From: Terriglobia bacterium
GTDB lineage: Bacteria > Acidobacteriota > UBA6911
DNA: 64,000 nucleotides
Assembly: GCA_020072565.1 (NCBI GenBank)
Contig: JAIQGI010000001.1
Coordinates: 62,001-126,000 of the forward strand
Direction: 5' to 3'
The notes under the pieces are model-generated. The model was not told where the DNA came from. It saw nothing but the letters and a program-made list of their open reading frames with translations, and ran no database searches. The stretch's first letter is position 1. Each line of letters opens with the position of its first letter. The position numbers and the translations under genes were made by a program. This document shows, piece by piece, positions 42,207-52,868 of the stretch.

Positions 42207-42240
42207 GAGCAGCCGGCGGCCTGCTGTCTACTGGTGTCCG

Positions 42241-43251
42241 GTGGCAAAACAGCCAGTCCCAAAGCTGGACGAGAACCGCATTGTGCGCCTGCTCCGGAGG
42301 CGCTTCGGGGCCGACCGCGCTCCGCTCATCAAAGGGATCGGCGATGACGCCGCTGTTTGGCACCCGCGGGGCTCACGAGAGTACTGGATCGTCACCACGG
42401 ACATGCTGCTGGAGGGGGTGGACTTTCGCGGCAGCTGGCTTACCCCTGCTCAGCTTGGGCACAAATCCCTGGCCGTCAACTTGAGCGATCTCGCGGCCAT
42501 GGGCGCCAGGCCGCGCTTCTTTACGGTGGCGCTGGCCCTGCCCACGGATGTGACGGAACGATGGATCGGGGCCTATTATCGAGGCATGTCCAAGCTTGCC
42601 CGCCAGCACAGCGCGGTGTTGATCGGCGGGGATCTCTCGCGCTCCCCTCTCGGCATTCAGGTCACGATCACCGCAATCGGTGAGACGTCCCGCCGAAGAC
42701 CCATCTACCGATCCGGTGGCCGCCCCGGCGACGTCCTCTTCGTAACGGGGATCCTGGGTAAAGCGGCAGCCGGCCTGGCCCTTTTGCTCCGGGGCCATAC
42801 TCGAGGCAAGAGCATTTCCGAGCGCAGTGCGCTGAAAGCGCAGCGGACACCCGATCCCCGCTGTGAGGTGGGTAGCTGGCTGGCACGCAGCGGCTTTGTT
42901 CACTGCATGATGGATCTCAGCGACGGATTGTCGATGGATCTGCCTCGCCTGTGCGAGGCCTCCGGCGTCGGCGCTGAGATCTTCGGAGAGCAAATCCCAA
43001 TCTACCCGGATGCGTCCAGGTGGCGGTGCGATCCTCTGGAACTTGCGCTCCATGGCGGCGAGGACTTCGAGCTTCTCTTCGCCGTCTCCGCCGGCAAAGC
43101 GGAAGACCTCGAGAAGGCGTATCCATCCGGGTTCCCAGCACTCAGCCGCATCGGGCGCTTGCGCCGGAAATCCGGTATAGTTTGGACGCCGTGCTCGGGC
43201 GCTACTCCGCGCCCACTCATACCCGAAGGATTCGACCACTTTCGCCGCTGA
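42241..43251 (+). CDS. thiL: Thiamine-monophosphate kinase
   Basis: ThiL phosphorylates thiamine monophosphate to the active cofactor thiamine pyrophosphate. Motifs: IKGIGDDAAVW, VTTDMLLEGVDFRGSWLTPA, the Mg-ATP region NLSDLAAMGARP, VLIGGDLSRS, and CMMDLSDGLSMDLPRLCEAS; C-terminal LALHGGEDFELLFAV is typical. GTG 42241 gives the usual N-terminus (336 residues), while the frame can be entered at GTG 42193, inside lon, so coupled translation is possible. There are no other thiamine genes nearby. Confidence 0.93.
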   Translation: MAKQPVPKLDENRIVRLLRRRFGADRAPLIKGIGDDAAVWHPRGSREYWIVTTDMLLEGVDFRGSWLTPAQLGHKSLAVNLSDLAAMGARPRFFTVALALPTDVTERWIGAYYRGMSKLARQHSAVLIGGDLSRSPLGIQVTITAIGETSRRRPIYRSGGRPGDVLFVTGILGKAAAGLALLLRGHTRGKSISERSALKAQRTPDPRCEVGSWLARSGFVHCMMDLSDGLSMDLPRLCEASGVGAEIFGEQIPIYPDASRWRCDPLELALHGGEDFELLFAVSAGKAEDLEKAYPSGFPALSRIGRLRRKSGIVWTPCSGATPRPLIPEGFDHFRR

Positions 43252-43346
43252 ACGAAAAAGGTGCGTTCGGTCGCGGAAGGAGGATTAGCAACTTTTCATG
43301 CCTGCCTGCATCTGAAGTAACAACGTGATTCGGGCTGGTGGGGGGT

Positions 43347-43523
43347 ATGACAAAAAACGATTTCGGATCCGATTACAGGGTGCAGGAACTGCTGAATGCC
43401 TTGAACGAGGGGATCCTGGAGGTGGAATTCGTCAAGGCCAGACTCGAGGAGTGGGCGGGGAAAGACATCGACTTGATCCATTATTCCGACGGGGAATATG
43501 GTATCGTTAGCAGTGAGCTTTGA
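43347..43523 (+). CDS. Small hypothetical protein
   Basis: A 58-residue acidic frame, MTKNDFGSDYRVQELLNALN EGILEVEFVKARLEEWAGKD continuing IDLIHYSDGEYGIVSSEL. The composition is that of a folded alpha-rich peptide, with no low-complexity DNA and codon use like its neighbours. A G-run (GGTGGGGGGT) immediately before the ATG could serve as ribosome-binding site; GTG 43338 is also in frame. Position between thiL and the DUF2062 gene, same strand. No family recognised. Confidence 0.5.
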   Translation: MTKNDFGSDYRVQELLNALNEGILEVEFVKARLEEWAGKDIDLIHYSDGEYGIVSSEL

Positions 43524-43616
43524 AGATCGACTTGAAGCAAGGTAAGTGCCTGCCAGTCTTCTTCAATAAATCGTCCTCCCCAAGGGTAGATCAAATCTGA
43601 GCCAGGGTGAAGGTTT

Positions 43617-44123
43617 ATGGGTTTAAAGCGGATAGAGAGGCATGTACGGAAGATGCTGGCGCTCAAAGAAACATCCGAGCGCCTGGCTTTGGCATTTGCT
43701 CTCGGGGTTTTCCTGGCACTCACCCCCTTTGTGGGCCTGCACACCGTGTTGGCATTTGCGATCGCATTTCTGTTTGGGTTGAACCGCGTCGCCGTTTTGG
43801 TTGGATTGTTTGTCAACAATCCATGGACCATCGTGCCTTACTATACGATCGCCACCTATTTCGGGGGCCATTTGATCGGATTTCCCAAGGGGGAGTCGCT
43901 GCGATTCTTTCACTGGTCACAGCTCTGGCACGGCAACTTCTGGGTGCAGCTGGGACACCACTGGCGGCTGCTCATGCCGTTGGCGCTCGGCTCCACAATC
44001 CTCGCGGTACTGGGCGCCGGGCTCTCCTATCCGCTGGCTCTCTATGCGATCAAGCGGGCCAGGGCTGCGCTGGGTTGGCAACCCGCCCGTGAGAATCCCG
44101 CCGAGTTCCCCTCTTCTTGTTGA
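43617..44123 (+). CDS. DUF2062 membrane protein
   Basis: A 168-residue DUF2062 protein. It starts with a basic helix (MGLKRIERHVRKMLALKETS) followed by the family core ALAFALGVFLALTPFVGLHT and FVNNPWTIVPYYTIATYFGG, then a C-terminal membrane segment (MPLALGSTILAVLGAGLSYPL). Three to four membrane spans in total. DUF2062 proteins are often found near glycosyltransferases but have no established role; nothing here adds to that. ATG 43617 is preceded by GGGTGAAGG. Confidence 0.9.
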   Translation: MGLKRIERHVRKMLALKETSERLALAFALGVFLALTPFVGLHTVLAFAIAFLFGLNRVAVLVGLFVNNPWTIVPYYTIATYFGGHLIGFPKGESLRFFHWSQLWHGNFWVQLGHHWRLLMPLALGSTILAVLGAGLSYPLALYAIKRARAALGWQPARENPAEFPSSC

Positions 44124-44189
44124 TGCCCTGATCGTGCCCGACAAGCTCGGAGCTTTTAAAAGCCCTGTGCGCCGGGTAAAATAGGCACA

Positions 44190-45047
44190 ATGCGACAAAC
44201 AATGATGGTCTGGTTCGGGGCTGTTCTCCTCTGCTGCAGTTCCTTTCCCGTGGGAGCGCAGATAAAGGAACCGCAGAAAGCGACGGAAACTGCGCCAGAA
44301 AAGCTGAGGCTGGGCCAGGCTGGGTCGCAGCCGGAGCTTGACGCCTACAACCAGATGCATAATGAAGTCGATCCCGCCCAGAAAAAGGCTCTGATTGACA
44401 AGTTTGTCGTCGACTACCCCGACTCCGGGCTGCTTGCCTATGTTTTTCAGGATGGTGTTTACCTCGGGCGGCAATCAAACAATATAGAGATGATGGCCGA
44501 ATACGGCGATAAGTCCTTGGCGCTCTGGCCCCAGAACTATACGCTCCTGACCGAGCTGGGCAGCGTTTATGTGCAACGCGACCGGGTAGGGCAAGCAGAG
44601 GATATGGCGAAGCGCGCTCTGGAGTTGGTTGACGCTGCGGAGAAGCCCACTCACATGACGGACCAGCAGTGGGCAGAAGGCAAGAAAATGCTGATGTCGA
44701 GCAACTGCACAACGCTGGGATTCGTTCACCTGCGGCGAGCGCAGGCTAGTCTGGAGGCTGCCTTCAGGAAGAGCGAATCCGCGGAGGCAATCCCATGGTT
44801 TGACCGGGCGCTCGGCTATCACCCGGCCGACGATTTCGCGTTCTACGGCCTCGGCTTCACCTACGCAATCCTCAATGACTATCCGAATGCGGAGTCGAAC
44901 CTCGCCAGGGCCGTGGCTGTCAATGGTATCGTCATGGCGAGCGCTCGCAGTCTTCTCGAGGGAATCTACAAGAGCCAGCACAATCAGTCGCTGATTGGTC
45001 TGGAGCAGGTCATTGCCAAAGCCAAGGCCGAACTCGGCCTTTCCTGA
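44190..45047 (+). CDS. Secreted TPR-repeat protein
   Basis: A 285-residue exported protein: signal peptide MMVWFGAVLLCCSSFPVGAQ with Ala-Gln-type cleavage, then helical repeats including AEYGDKSLALWPQNYTLLTE, GSVYVQRDRVGQAEDMAKRA and ALGYHPADDFAFYGLGFTYA, which fit tetratricopeptide repeats. Three cysteines near the signal end (LLCCSS) could suggest a lipobox-like site, but the spacing does not fit well. Likely periplasmic scaffold; partner unknown. rnc follows 15 bases downstream, perhaps in one transcript. Confidence 0.82.
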   Translation: MRQTMMVWFGAVLLCCSSFPVGAQIKEPQKATETAPEKLRLGQAGSQPELDAYNQMHNEVDPAQKKALIDKFVVDYPDSGLLAYVFQDGVYLGRQSNNIEMMAEYGDKSLALWPQNYTLLTELGSVYVQRDRVGQAEDMAKRALELVDAAEKPTHMTDQQWAEGKKMLMSSNCTTLGFVHLRRAQASLEAAFRKSESAEAIPWFDRALGYHPADDFAFYGLGFTYAILNDYPNAESNLARAVAVNGIVMASARSLLEGIYKSQHNQSLIGLEQVIAKAKAELGLS

Positions 45048-45062
45048 GCAGGCGAGGTCTGG

Positions 45063-45806
45063 ATGAGCGAAATGACTGAAGACGCGGCATCCGCAGCAGA
45101 GTCCCTCACTGAGCTCGAAGACCTCCTGGGTCGTCCATTCCAGGACAAGTCACTTCTCCAGCGCGCCCTGACGCACCGATCCTTCGTCAATGAGCAGGAA
45201 GGCCAGGGGCTCCGTCACAACGAATCCTTGGAGTTTCTGGGCGATGCGGTGCTCGGATTCGTGATCAGCGCGCGGATCTTCGACCGTTTTCCCGATTCCA
45301 GCGAAGGCGAACTCAGCAAGATCAAGGCTTACCTGGTGAGCGCCGCAAATCTGGTGCACCTTGCTGAAAAAATCCGCCTGGGCGAGTTCCTCCTCCTCAG
45401 CCGGGGCGAGGAGAAAACCGGGGGGCGCAATAAGCGGGCGATCCTCGTGGACGCCTATGAAGCGCTTCTTGGCGCCATTTACCTGGATGGCGGCGTCGAG
45501 GCTGCCGCAGGCTTTCTGGAGCGGCAAATAGGGAATATTCTTCTTGCACTGGACTTGCACCAGTTGACCTATGGCGACTTCAAATCCGCCCTCCAGGAAC
45601 AACTTCACAACATGGGCAGGCCTGAGCCGGTTTATCAGGTCGTCGATGAAATCGGGCCGGATCACAGGAAGGTTTTCGTCATCGAGGTGGTCGTCGGCCA
45701 CGATGTCGTCGCGCGCTCTTCCGGGCGCACCAAAAAGGAAGCGCAGCAAGAGGCGGCGCGGATGGCGCTCGAAAATCTGAAAGTGGTCATGGGTGATGAG
45801 TCATGA
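45063..45806 (+). CDS. rnc: Ribonuclease III
   Basis: RNase III cuts double-stranded RNA in rRNA processing and mRNA turnover. The 247-residue protein has the catalytic signature HNESLEFLGDAVLGFVIS with the essential glutamates and aspartate, the second acidic cluster DAYEALLGAIYLDGG, and a C-terminal dsRNA-binding domain (DFKSALQEQLHNMGRPEPVY, GRTKKEAQQEAARMALENL). GAGG precedes the ATG. A symmetrical inverted repeat after the stop probably terminates transcription. Confidence 0.97.
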   Translation: MSEMTEDAASAAESLTELEDLLGRPFQDKSLLQRALTHRSFVNEQEGQGLRHNESLEFLGDAVLGFVISARIFDRFPDSSEGELSKIKAYLVSAANLVHLAEKIRLGEFLLLSRGEEKTGGRNKRAILVDAYEALLGAIYLDGGVEAAAGFLERQIGNILLALDLHQLTYGDFKSALQEQLHNMGRPEPVYQVVDEIGPDHRKVFVIEVVVGHDVVARSSGRTKKEAQQEAARMALENLKVVMGDES

Positions 45807-45843
45807 GTATTGAGTTCAAGAGAATCACACTCATCACTCATGA
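45795..45843. terminator. Bidirectional terminator-like inverted repeat
   Basis: GATGAGT (45795-45801) and ACTCATC (45829-45835), together with TCATGAGT (45801-45808) and ACTCATGA (45836-45843), form overlapping inverted repeats around the rnc stop, between convergent rnc and the J-domain gene. The arms look like short tandem copies of one ATGAGT unit. A T-rich run (cttatttgtt) follows on the plus strand inside the opposing gene end. Confidence 0.5.
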
Positions 45844-45850
45844 GTTCGTC

Positions 45851-47290
45851 TTATTTGTTCTTGTCGAGCGCCTGCAGCATATTCAGGGCTTCTGAGTTTT
45901 CAGGATCCCAGTGCAGTACTTCCAGGAACTGCGCTTCCGCCCGCTTGGGCAGGTTCACCTTCAGATAGAGCTTCCCGAGTTGCAGATAGGTGTCCGGATT
46001 CATGTGCTCCAGTTCAATGGCTTTGAGCAAATGCTGTTCGGCCTCCTTCCGGAGGGCGGCGATTTCGACCTGAGCCACGCCCAGGAGATGATGGTAACGG
46101 GCCGTGTCTGGGCGCAGCCACACACACTCCCGGAGCTGGCTCACGGCTTTCTCGAACTCCCTGTTCTTCAGGGAAGTGCGCCCGGCGCGGAAGAGGGTTT
46201 CAGCCATCTTTTCCTTGTCAGAATCCACCGCGGCGCGACCCTGAAGGGTCGCTTCCACCTGGCTTTCCTTTTTCATGCGCGTCTCATCGTAATTTGCCCG
46301 CGCGACCGTATCGCTGAGCGTCGTGTAGGCCCCCGTGATGTAAGTGAAGAGCTTCTCCACGCGGGTGCGGAAATCGGAGCTGTATTCCTTGGATTCGAAG
46401 CGATCGGGATGATAGAGCCGGGCCATTTCATGATAAGCCGTCTTAATGTCGGCCTCACGTGCATCGCTGGGAAGCGAGAGGATCTCATAGAGGTTCGCTA
46501 CCTCGAAGCGGCGCAACAACTCGTCCACCTGTTCGGAGAGCTGTTCCTGCTGCGCGCCGCCTGCCGAAGAAGACCGTTCCGGCATCGCGGCTTCCAGCCG
46601 CAGCAGACCCAGGAGGAGCAGACGTTGAAGCAATTCCTCCGGCTTGGCTTCGCCCGGCGGAAGCATCGGGAGAAGATGCGAAATGGGAGTCGCCCCCTCT
46701 ACCTGTGCATAGGCGTATGCTTCCGCCCCATTCAGCGGGAAGCTCGCGCGCGCGCCGGCGGCAGGATCAGTGTTGATCAGCCCTGATCCCAATTGGCAGG
46801 AGGGCGGGACGCTGCGATCTTTGACCGACCGTCGGGCAGCCTCGACCAGCGCTTGCGGCACCGGCAGTGCCAACCGACAGCGCCGGCGAATCAATCCGTC
46901 CCCGTCAAAAAGCCGGAGGTCGCATGCCGACCAGGCAAACAATGAGGCCAGGATCATCACTGCCTGCTCGTGCACTCCTTCTGCCAGCCGTTTGTCATCG
47001 AGACCGGTGGTGAGAACGACCGCCTCGTCGCAGCTCTTTCCGCTCCTCATCAATGAGGAGACCTTGTGCAGATCCTTCCGGGGGAGCAGGTTCAACTTCA
47101 TCAATACCTGGGCCAGATGCTCCTGCGCAAGGTTGCTTTCGGCAAAGATGAGGGCTCCGCGGGAGAACACCAGCTGCTTTTTTGTGGTGCCGCGTTCGAG
47201 CCGCACCACGCAGCTGCGCTGCGTTCTGTGCAGTTCCAGCAAGGTTTCTACGAGCTTCAGATGGAACACGGCAATTCTCGGAGAACGCAA
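45851..47290 (-). CDS. DUF4388 - J-domain - TPR fusion protein
   Basis: A 479-residue soluble protein with three parts. Residues 1-160 resemble DUF4388 (PATAN-like) domains of signalling proteins (LVETLLELHRTQRSCVVRLE, LVFSRGALIFAESNLAQEHL). Residues 264-335 form a DnaJ domain with intact HPD motif (ARLYHPDRF, 294-296), so it could stimulate an Hsp70 ATPase. Residues 350-479 are tetratricopeptide repeats (AGRTSLKNREFEKAVSQLRE, YLQLGKLYLKVNLPKRAEAQ). There is no Zn-finger or C-terminal DnaJ substrate domain. Such fusions occur in Myxococcota and Acidobacteriota without defined role. The start (TTG 47290 or GTG 47269) is uncertain. Confidence 0.85.
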   Translation of the reverse strand: MRSPRIAVFHLKLVETLLELHRTQRSCVVRLERGTTKKQLVFSRGALIFAESNLAQEHLAQVLMKLNLLPRKDLHKVSSLMRSGKSCDEAVVLTTGLDDKRLAEGVHEQAVMILASLFAWSACDLRLFDGDGLIRRRCRLALPVPQALVEAARRSVKDRSVPPSCQLGSGLINTDPAAGARASFPLNGAEAYAYAQVEGATPISHLLPMLPPGEAKPEELLQRLLLLGLLRLEAAMPERSSSAGGAQQEQLSEQVDELLRRFEVANLYEILSLPSDAREADIKTAYHEMARLYHPDRFESKEYSSDFRTRVEKLFTYITGAYTTLSDTVARANYDETRMKKESQVEATLQGRAAVDSDKEKMAETLFRAGRTSLKNREFEKAVSQLRECVWLRPDTARYHHLLGVAQVEIAALRKEAEQHLLKAIELEHMNPDTYLQLGKLYLKVNLPKRAEAQFLEVLHWDPENSEALNMLQALDKNK

Positions 47291-47393
47291 AGACCGCTGA
47301 GAGACTTTCCCCGACTTTTTTGGTCCCGGAGGTCCTTGAGGTTCGATTTTCGAAACACGCCAACCTACATATCGGCTGGCATGGCAGGAAAGT

Positions 47394-48140
47394 CTACTTG
47401 TGCGCAGTGAACATCCAGTAGCCGAGCAGGGCGATGGTGTCGTAGGCGCCGTGTGCCACTATCGGCGCGACCAGACTGTTGCGCGCCAGATAGACAATGC
47501 CAAAGATCATTCCGAACAGCCCGGCAACGAACATTCCCTGCGTTCCCTGTAGGGAGTGTCCGAGGCCGAAAGCGACACTCCAAAGTATCAGCCCGAGATT
47601 GGCCCCACCCAGATAAACCTGGAAACGCCTCAGGATAAAGGCGCGTTGGAGTTCCTCCTTGACGCCCCCGGCAATCAGGGCAGTCCCGATGAGAATAATC
47701 AGGTCCTGGGGAGAGCGTATCAGCTCCATGAGCGGGTTGCGTTCCTGAAAATACTGGGGGAAGAAGGCCTGGAAGATTGTCGAAACAACAATGTTCAGGA
47801 CAAACAGCACGGGAACAATCGCCAAGCCGATGAGCACGTTGGATCGCCAGCGCACCCAAGACAGGCCGAATCCCTGGAGCGTCTCACCGTGTGCTCTCAT
47901 TACCAGGAACAGAAAGAGGAACGAGATAGCCGCTTCCAGCAACAAGTATGCCGACATCAGGCGGATATTGCCCAGCAGGCGCTCCAGCCCGAGGGCGCTG
48001 ACGGCGAACGGCAGCTCAGCGAGCAACCCCGAAACCAGGCCGGCCAGCAGCAGCACTTCGAACAGGGCCTGAATCCGATCCACCCAGCTCTTTGAAGGCG
48101 CAGAGTGAGGCGCAACCTGGAGATCCTCGTTCGTATTCAT
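47394..48140 (-). CDS. CPBP-family intramembrane metalloprotease
   Basis: A 248-residue multipass membrane protein of the CPBP (CAAX protease/bacteriocin-processing) family. The three diagnostic motifs are present: GGVKEELQRAFILRRF (EExxxR), SVAFGLGHSLQG (FxxxH type) and APIVAHGAYDTIALLG (HxxxD/N). About six to seven membrane segments. ATG 48140 (MNTNEDLQVAP) fits the family; the frame extends to 48209 but overlaps the likely promoter region of the divergent gene. Substrate unknown. Confidence 0.9.
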   Translation of the reverse strand: MNTNEDLQVAPHSAPSKSWVDRIQALFEVLLLAGLVSGLLAELPFAVSALGLERLLGNIRLMSAYLLLEAAISFLFLFLVMRAHGETLQGFGLSWVRWRSNVLIGLAIVPVLFVLNIVVSTIFQAFFPQYFQERNPLMELIRSPQDLIILIGTALIAGGVKEELQRAFILRRFQVYLGGANLGLILWSVAFGLGHSLQGTQGMFVAGLFGMIFGIVYLARNSLVAPIVAHGAYDTIALLGYWMFTAHK

Positions 48141-48213
48141 CGTCAAGACCCTAACAGTTGGGCTACAGACAGTCAAGCCTAAGACAAGTTGAATCTCTTT
48201 TATATTCAAACAG

Positions 48214-48243
48214 TTGTAAGTATTGGTGGATTACCGTTATAAT
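48214..48243 (+). promoter_or_regulatory. Candidate promoter upstream of the secreted protein gene
   Basis: TTGTAA (48214-48219) and TATAAT (48238-48243) are separated by 18 bases, a good sigma-70 pair. The start of transcription would be near 48250, giving a leader of about 115 bases that contains the hairpins described next. Confidence 0.6.
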
Positions 48244-48262
48244 ATCAGGGTCGACTTTGACC

Positions 48263-48315
48263 GGTTTCCCGAACAAAGTTTCGGGGGATCAGTCTGAACC
48301 CTCTGAGAGGAAACC
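48263..48315 (+). promoter_or_regulatory. Structured 5' leader (nested hairpins)
   Basis: GGTTTCC (48263-48269) can pair with GGAAACC (48309-48315), enclosing two hairpins: CCCGAAC (48268-48274) with GTTTCGGG (48278-48285), and CCTC with GAGG (48300-48310). The result is a compact three-way-junction-like fold about 50 bases before the chosen start. It matches no riboswitch class I recognise; it may be a structured leader with a regulatory role, or chance pairing in a GC-rich region. Confidence 0.4.
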
Positions 48316-48366
48316 GCATCTGTGAGGTTTAGAGGTCGCGTGACTTACGCCTCCGGGAGGTTGGCT

Positions 48367-50564
<2,198 letters not shown>

Positions 50565-50590
50565 TCAAATTGCAGCGATCGAGGACTGAC

Positions 50591-51475
50591 ATGAGCAAGC
50601 TTCGCAGAGCAGTGTTCCCGGCCGCGGGATTGGGCACCAGGTTTCTTCCGGCGACGAAAGCGCAGCCGAAGGAGATGCTCGTTCTTGTAGACAAGCCCAT
50701 AATCCAGTATGCGGTCGAAGAAGCCGTTGCTTCCGGCCTGGACAACCTGATTATCATCACCGGGCGCGGGAAAAATGCCATCGAGGATCATTTCGATGTC
50801 TCCTTCGAGCTCGAGCGCACCCTGGAAGATCGCGGCAAATCGGATTTGTTGCGCCTGGTCCGCGCCGTTTCGGACATGGTGCACATCGCCTACGTGCGTC
50901 AGAAAGAAGCTCTCGGGCTGGGCCACGCGATCCTGATGGCGCGCGACCTGGTGCAGGGGGAACCCTTCGCCGTTCTGCTGGGCGACGACATTATCGATGC
51001 CGACGAGCCGTGCATAGGACAAATGATCAAGATCTACGAGCGGCATCATGCGAGCGTGGTGGCCATCATGGAGGTGCCAAGAGAAGAGGTCTTCCGATAT
51101 GGGATTATAGACGGTGTCCCGCTCGCGAGCGGCGACGGCCGGGTTCATGAAGTGAAAAACATGGTAGAGAAACCGCGCGTCGAAGACAGCCCTTCGAATC
51201 TGGCGATCATCGGCCGCTACATTCTGACACCGGCGATATTCGATTTGCTCGAGAAGACCGAACGTGGCGCGGGCGGCGAGATCCAGCTGACCGACGGCCT
51301 GAGGGACTTGCTGGGCAAGGAGCCCATCTTCGCCTACAAGTTCCGCGGCAAGCGTTACGATGCGGGCGAAAAGCTCGGCTTTCTCAAGACAACGGTGGAG
51401 TTTGCGCTCAAGAATGCGGAACTCGGCCCGGCCTTCCGTTCCTATCTGAAATCTCTGAACCTGAACGAACTTTGA
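50591..51475 (+). CDS. galU: UTP--glucose-1-phosphate uridylyltransferase
   Basis: GalU makes UDP-glucose for envelope polysaccharides and trehalose. The 294-residue product begins MSKLRRAVFPAAGLGTRFLPATKAQPKEML, the nucleotidyltransferase signature, followed by VLLGDDIID (metal-binding) and NLAIIGRYILTPAIFDLLE. ATG 50591 follows GAGGA at five bases; the frame could be opened 30 codons earlier but without homology. purD follows 13 bases after the stop. Confidence 0.96.
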   Translation: MSKLRRAVFPAAGLGTRFLPATKAQPKEMLVLVDKPIIQYAVEEAVASGLDNLIIITGRGKNAIEDHFDVSFELERTLEDRGKSDLLRLVRAVSDMVHIAYVRQKEALGLGHAILMARDLVQGEPFAVLLGDDIIDADEPCIGQMIKIYERHHASVVAIMEVPREEVFRYGIIDGVPLASGDGRVHEVKNMVEKPRVEDSPSNLAIIGRYILTPAIFDLLEKTERGAGGEIQLTDGLRDLLGKEPIFAYKFRGKRYDAGEKLGFLKTTVEFALKNAELGPAFRSYLKSLNLNEL

Positions 51476-51488
51476 TTGAGTCCAACCT

Positions 51489-52766
51489 ATGCGGATCCTG
51501 GTAGTCGGCTCCGGGGGCAGGGAGCACGCGCTCGTCTGGAAACTGCGCCGGAGCGCGCGCGTGCATGAGATTCTCTGTGCCCCCGGCAATGGCGGCATCG
51601 AGGAGGTGGCGCGCTGCCTCCAGGTATCACCTCTGGATCAGGCCGGGTTGCTCGAGTTGGCCGGTCGCGAGCGCGTCGATCTGGTCCTGGTCGGCCCGGA
51701 AGCTCCGCTTGCGGCCGGCTTGGCCGACGGCTTGCGCACACATGGCATAGCGGTGTTGGGGCCGAGCCAGGCGGCGGCGCGTCTGGAATCGAGCAAGGTG
51801 TTCGCCAAAGAATTCATGGCTCGCCACGGCATCCCTACAGCCGGCTTCACCATTCATTCTCAGCCTCAGGAAGCTCTCTCACGGCTGGCTTCCGCCGAAA
51901 TCCGTTACCCGCTCGTCGTCAAGGCCGACGGCCTCGCAGCGGGCAAAGGGGTTGTGGTGGCACGGAGCCGGGAAGAGGCGCGCCGGGCGATCGAGTCGAT
52001 CATGATCGAGCGGCAGTTCGGCGCCGCCGGCGACAGGATCGTGCTGGAGGAATTTCTCGAAGGGAAGGAAGCCTCGTTTATCGTCTTTACCGATGGGGAC
52101 ACCATTCTCCCAGCTGCCGCTGCCCAGGATCACAAGGCTGTTTATGATCACGACATGGGGCCGAATACCGGCGGCATGGGGGCCTATTCCACCGATACCA
52201 TCCTCGGACCCGAGCTGCAGAATCGGATTCTGGCGGGGATCGTCCGGCCGGTGATTGACGCGATGCAGGCTGAGGGAGCTCCGTTCCAGGGCATCCTCTA
52301 TACCGGCTTGATGCTCACGAGCGCAGGACCACGCGTGCTCGAGTTCAACGTCCGCATGGGCGATCCGGAAGGACAGGTGATCCTGCCGCGGCTTACCAGC
52401 GATTTCGCCGAGCTGTGCGAAGCGCTGTGCCTGGAGCGGTTGAACACCTATCGGGCCGTTTGGACAGACCGGCCGACTGTGTGTGTGGTTCTTGCCTCGG
52501 AAGGCTATCCGGGCGCCTACCCGAAGGGGAAGCCGATCTCGGGCCTGAAAATGGCCGAGGAGGACGACCGCGTCGTGATATTTCACTCCGGCACGCGGCA
52601 CGAGGGGAGAGCACTGGTGACCGATGGGGGACGCGTGTTGGGAGTGACTGCCCTGGCCGATGATCTGTCTTCTGCGGTGATGGCGGCTTACGAGGCGGTC
52701 AACAGGATATACTTCGAAGGCATGCATTACCGCCGCGACATCGGAGCTAAAGGCCTAATCAAATGA
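51489..52766 (+). CDS. purD: Phosphoribosylamine--glycine ligase
   Basis: PurD catalyses the second step of de novo purine synthesis. The 425-residue ATP-grasp protein begins [20 protein letters not shown] and has [19 protein letters not shown], the [21 protein letters not shown] segment that is highly characteristic of GAR synthetase, and [17 protein letters not shown]. purE lies 102 bases downstream on the same strand; an inverted repeat in the gap may attenuate or terminate transcription. Confidence 0.97.
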   Translation: MRILVVGSGGREHALVWKLRRSARVHEILCAPGNGGIEEVARCLQVSPLDQAGLLELAGRERVDLVLVGPEAPLAAGLADGLRTHGIAVLGPSQAAARLESSKVFAKEFMARHGIPTAGFTIHSQPQEALSRLASAEIRYPLVVKADGLAAGKGVVVARSREEARRAIESIMIERQFGAAGDRIVLEEFLEGKEASFIVFTDGDTILPAAAAQDHKAVYDHDMGPNTGGMGAYSTDTILGPELQNRILAGIVRPVIDAMQAEGAPFQGILYTGLMLTSAGPRVLEFNVRMGDPEGQVILPRLTSDFAELCEALCLERLNTYRAVWTDRPTVCVVLASEGYPGAYPKGKPISGLKMAEEDDRVVIFHSGTRHEGRALVTDGGRVLGVTALADDLSSAVMAAYEAVNRIYFEGMHYRRDIGAKGLIK

Positions 52767-52842
52767 CGAGTTACGAATAATAACGACAGAAAAGCGCCTG
52801 AGATCCCAACGCCGGGGCGCCCTCTTATTCGTCGCTCGTCAT
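52763..52842. terminator. Inverted repeat between purD and purE
   Basis: ATGACGAGTTACGAATAA (52763-52780) and TTATTCGTCGCTCGTCAT (52825-52842) pair at 16 of 18 positions around a 44-base loop that holds its own GC hairpin (cgccggggcg). It overlaps the purD stop. Possibly a terminator, or a dispersed ATGACGA-type repeat; further imperfect copies (gcgtcattcg) follow. Confidence 0.5.
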
Positions 52843-52868
52843 GCGTCATTCGCCGTTCGGAGGAGGGA

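Noticed and set aside
43325-43510. A second 61-codon frame overlapping the small hypothetical protein
   Set aside because: Its translation is rich in Gly/Arg and reads as a frame-shifted shadow of the better frame.
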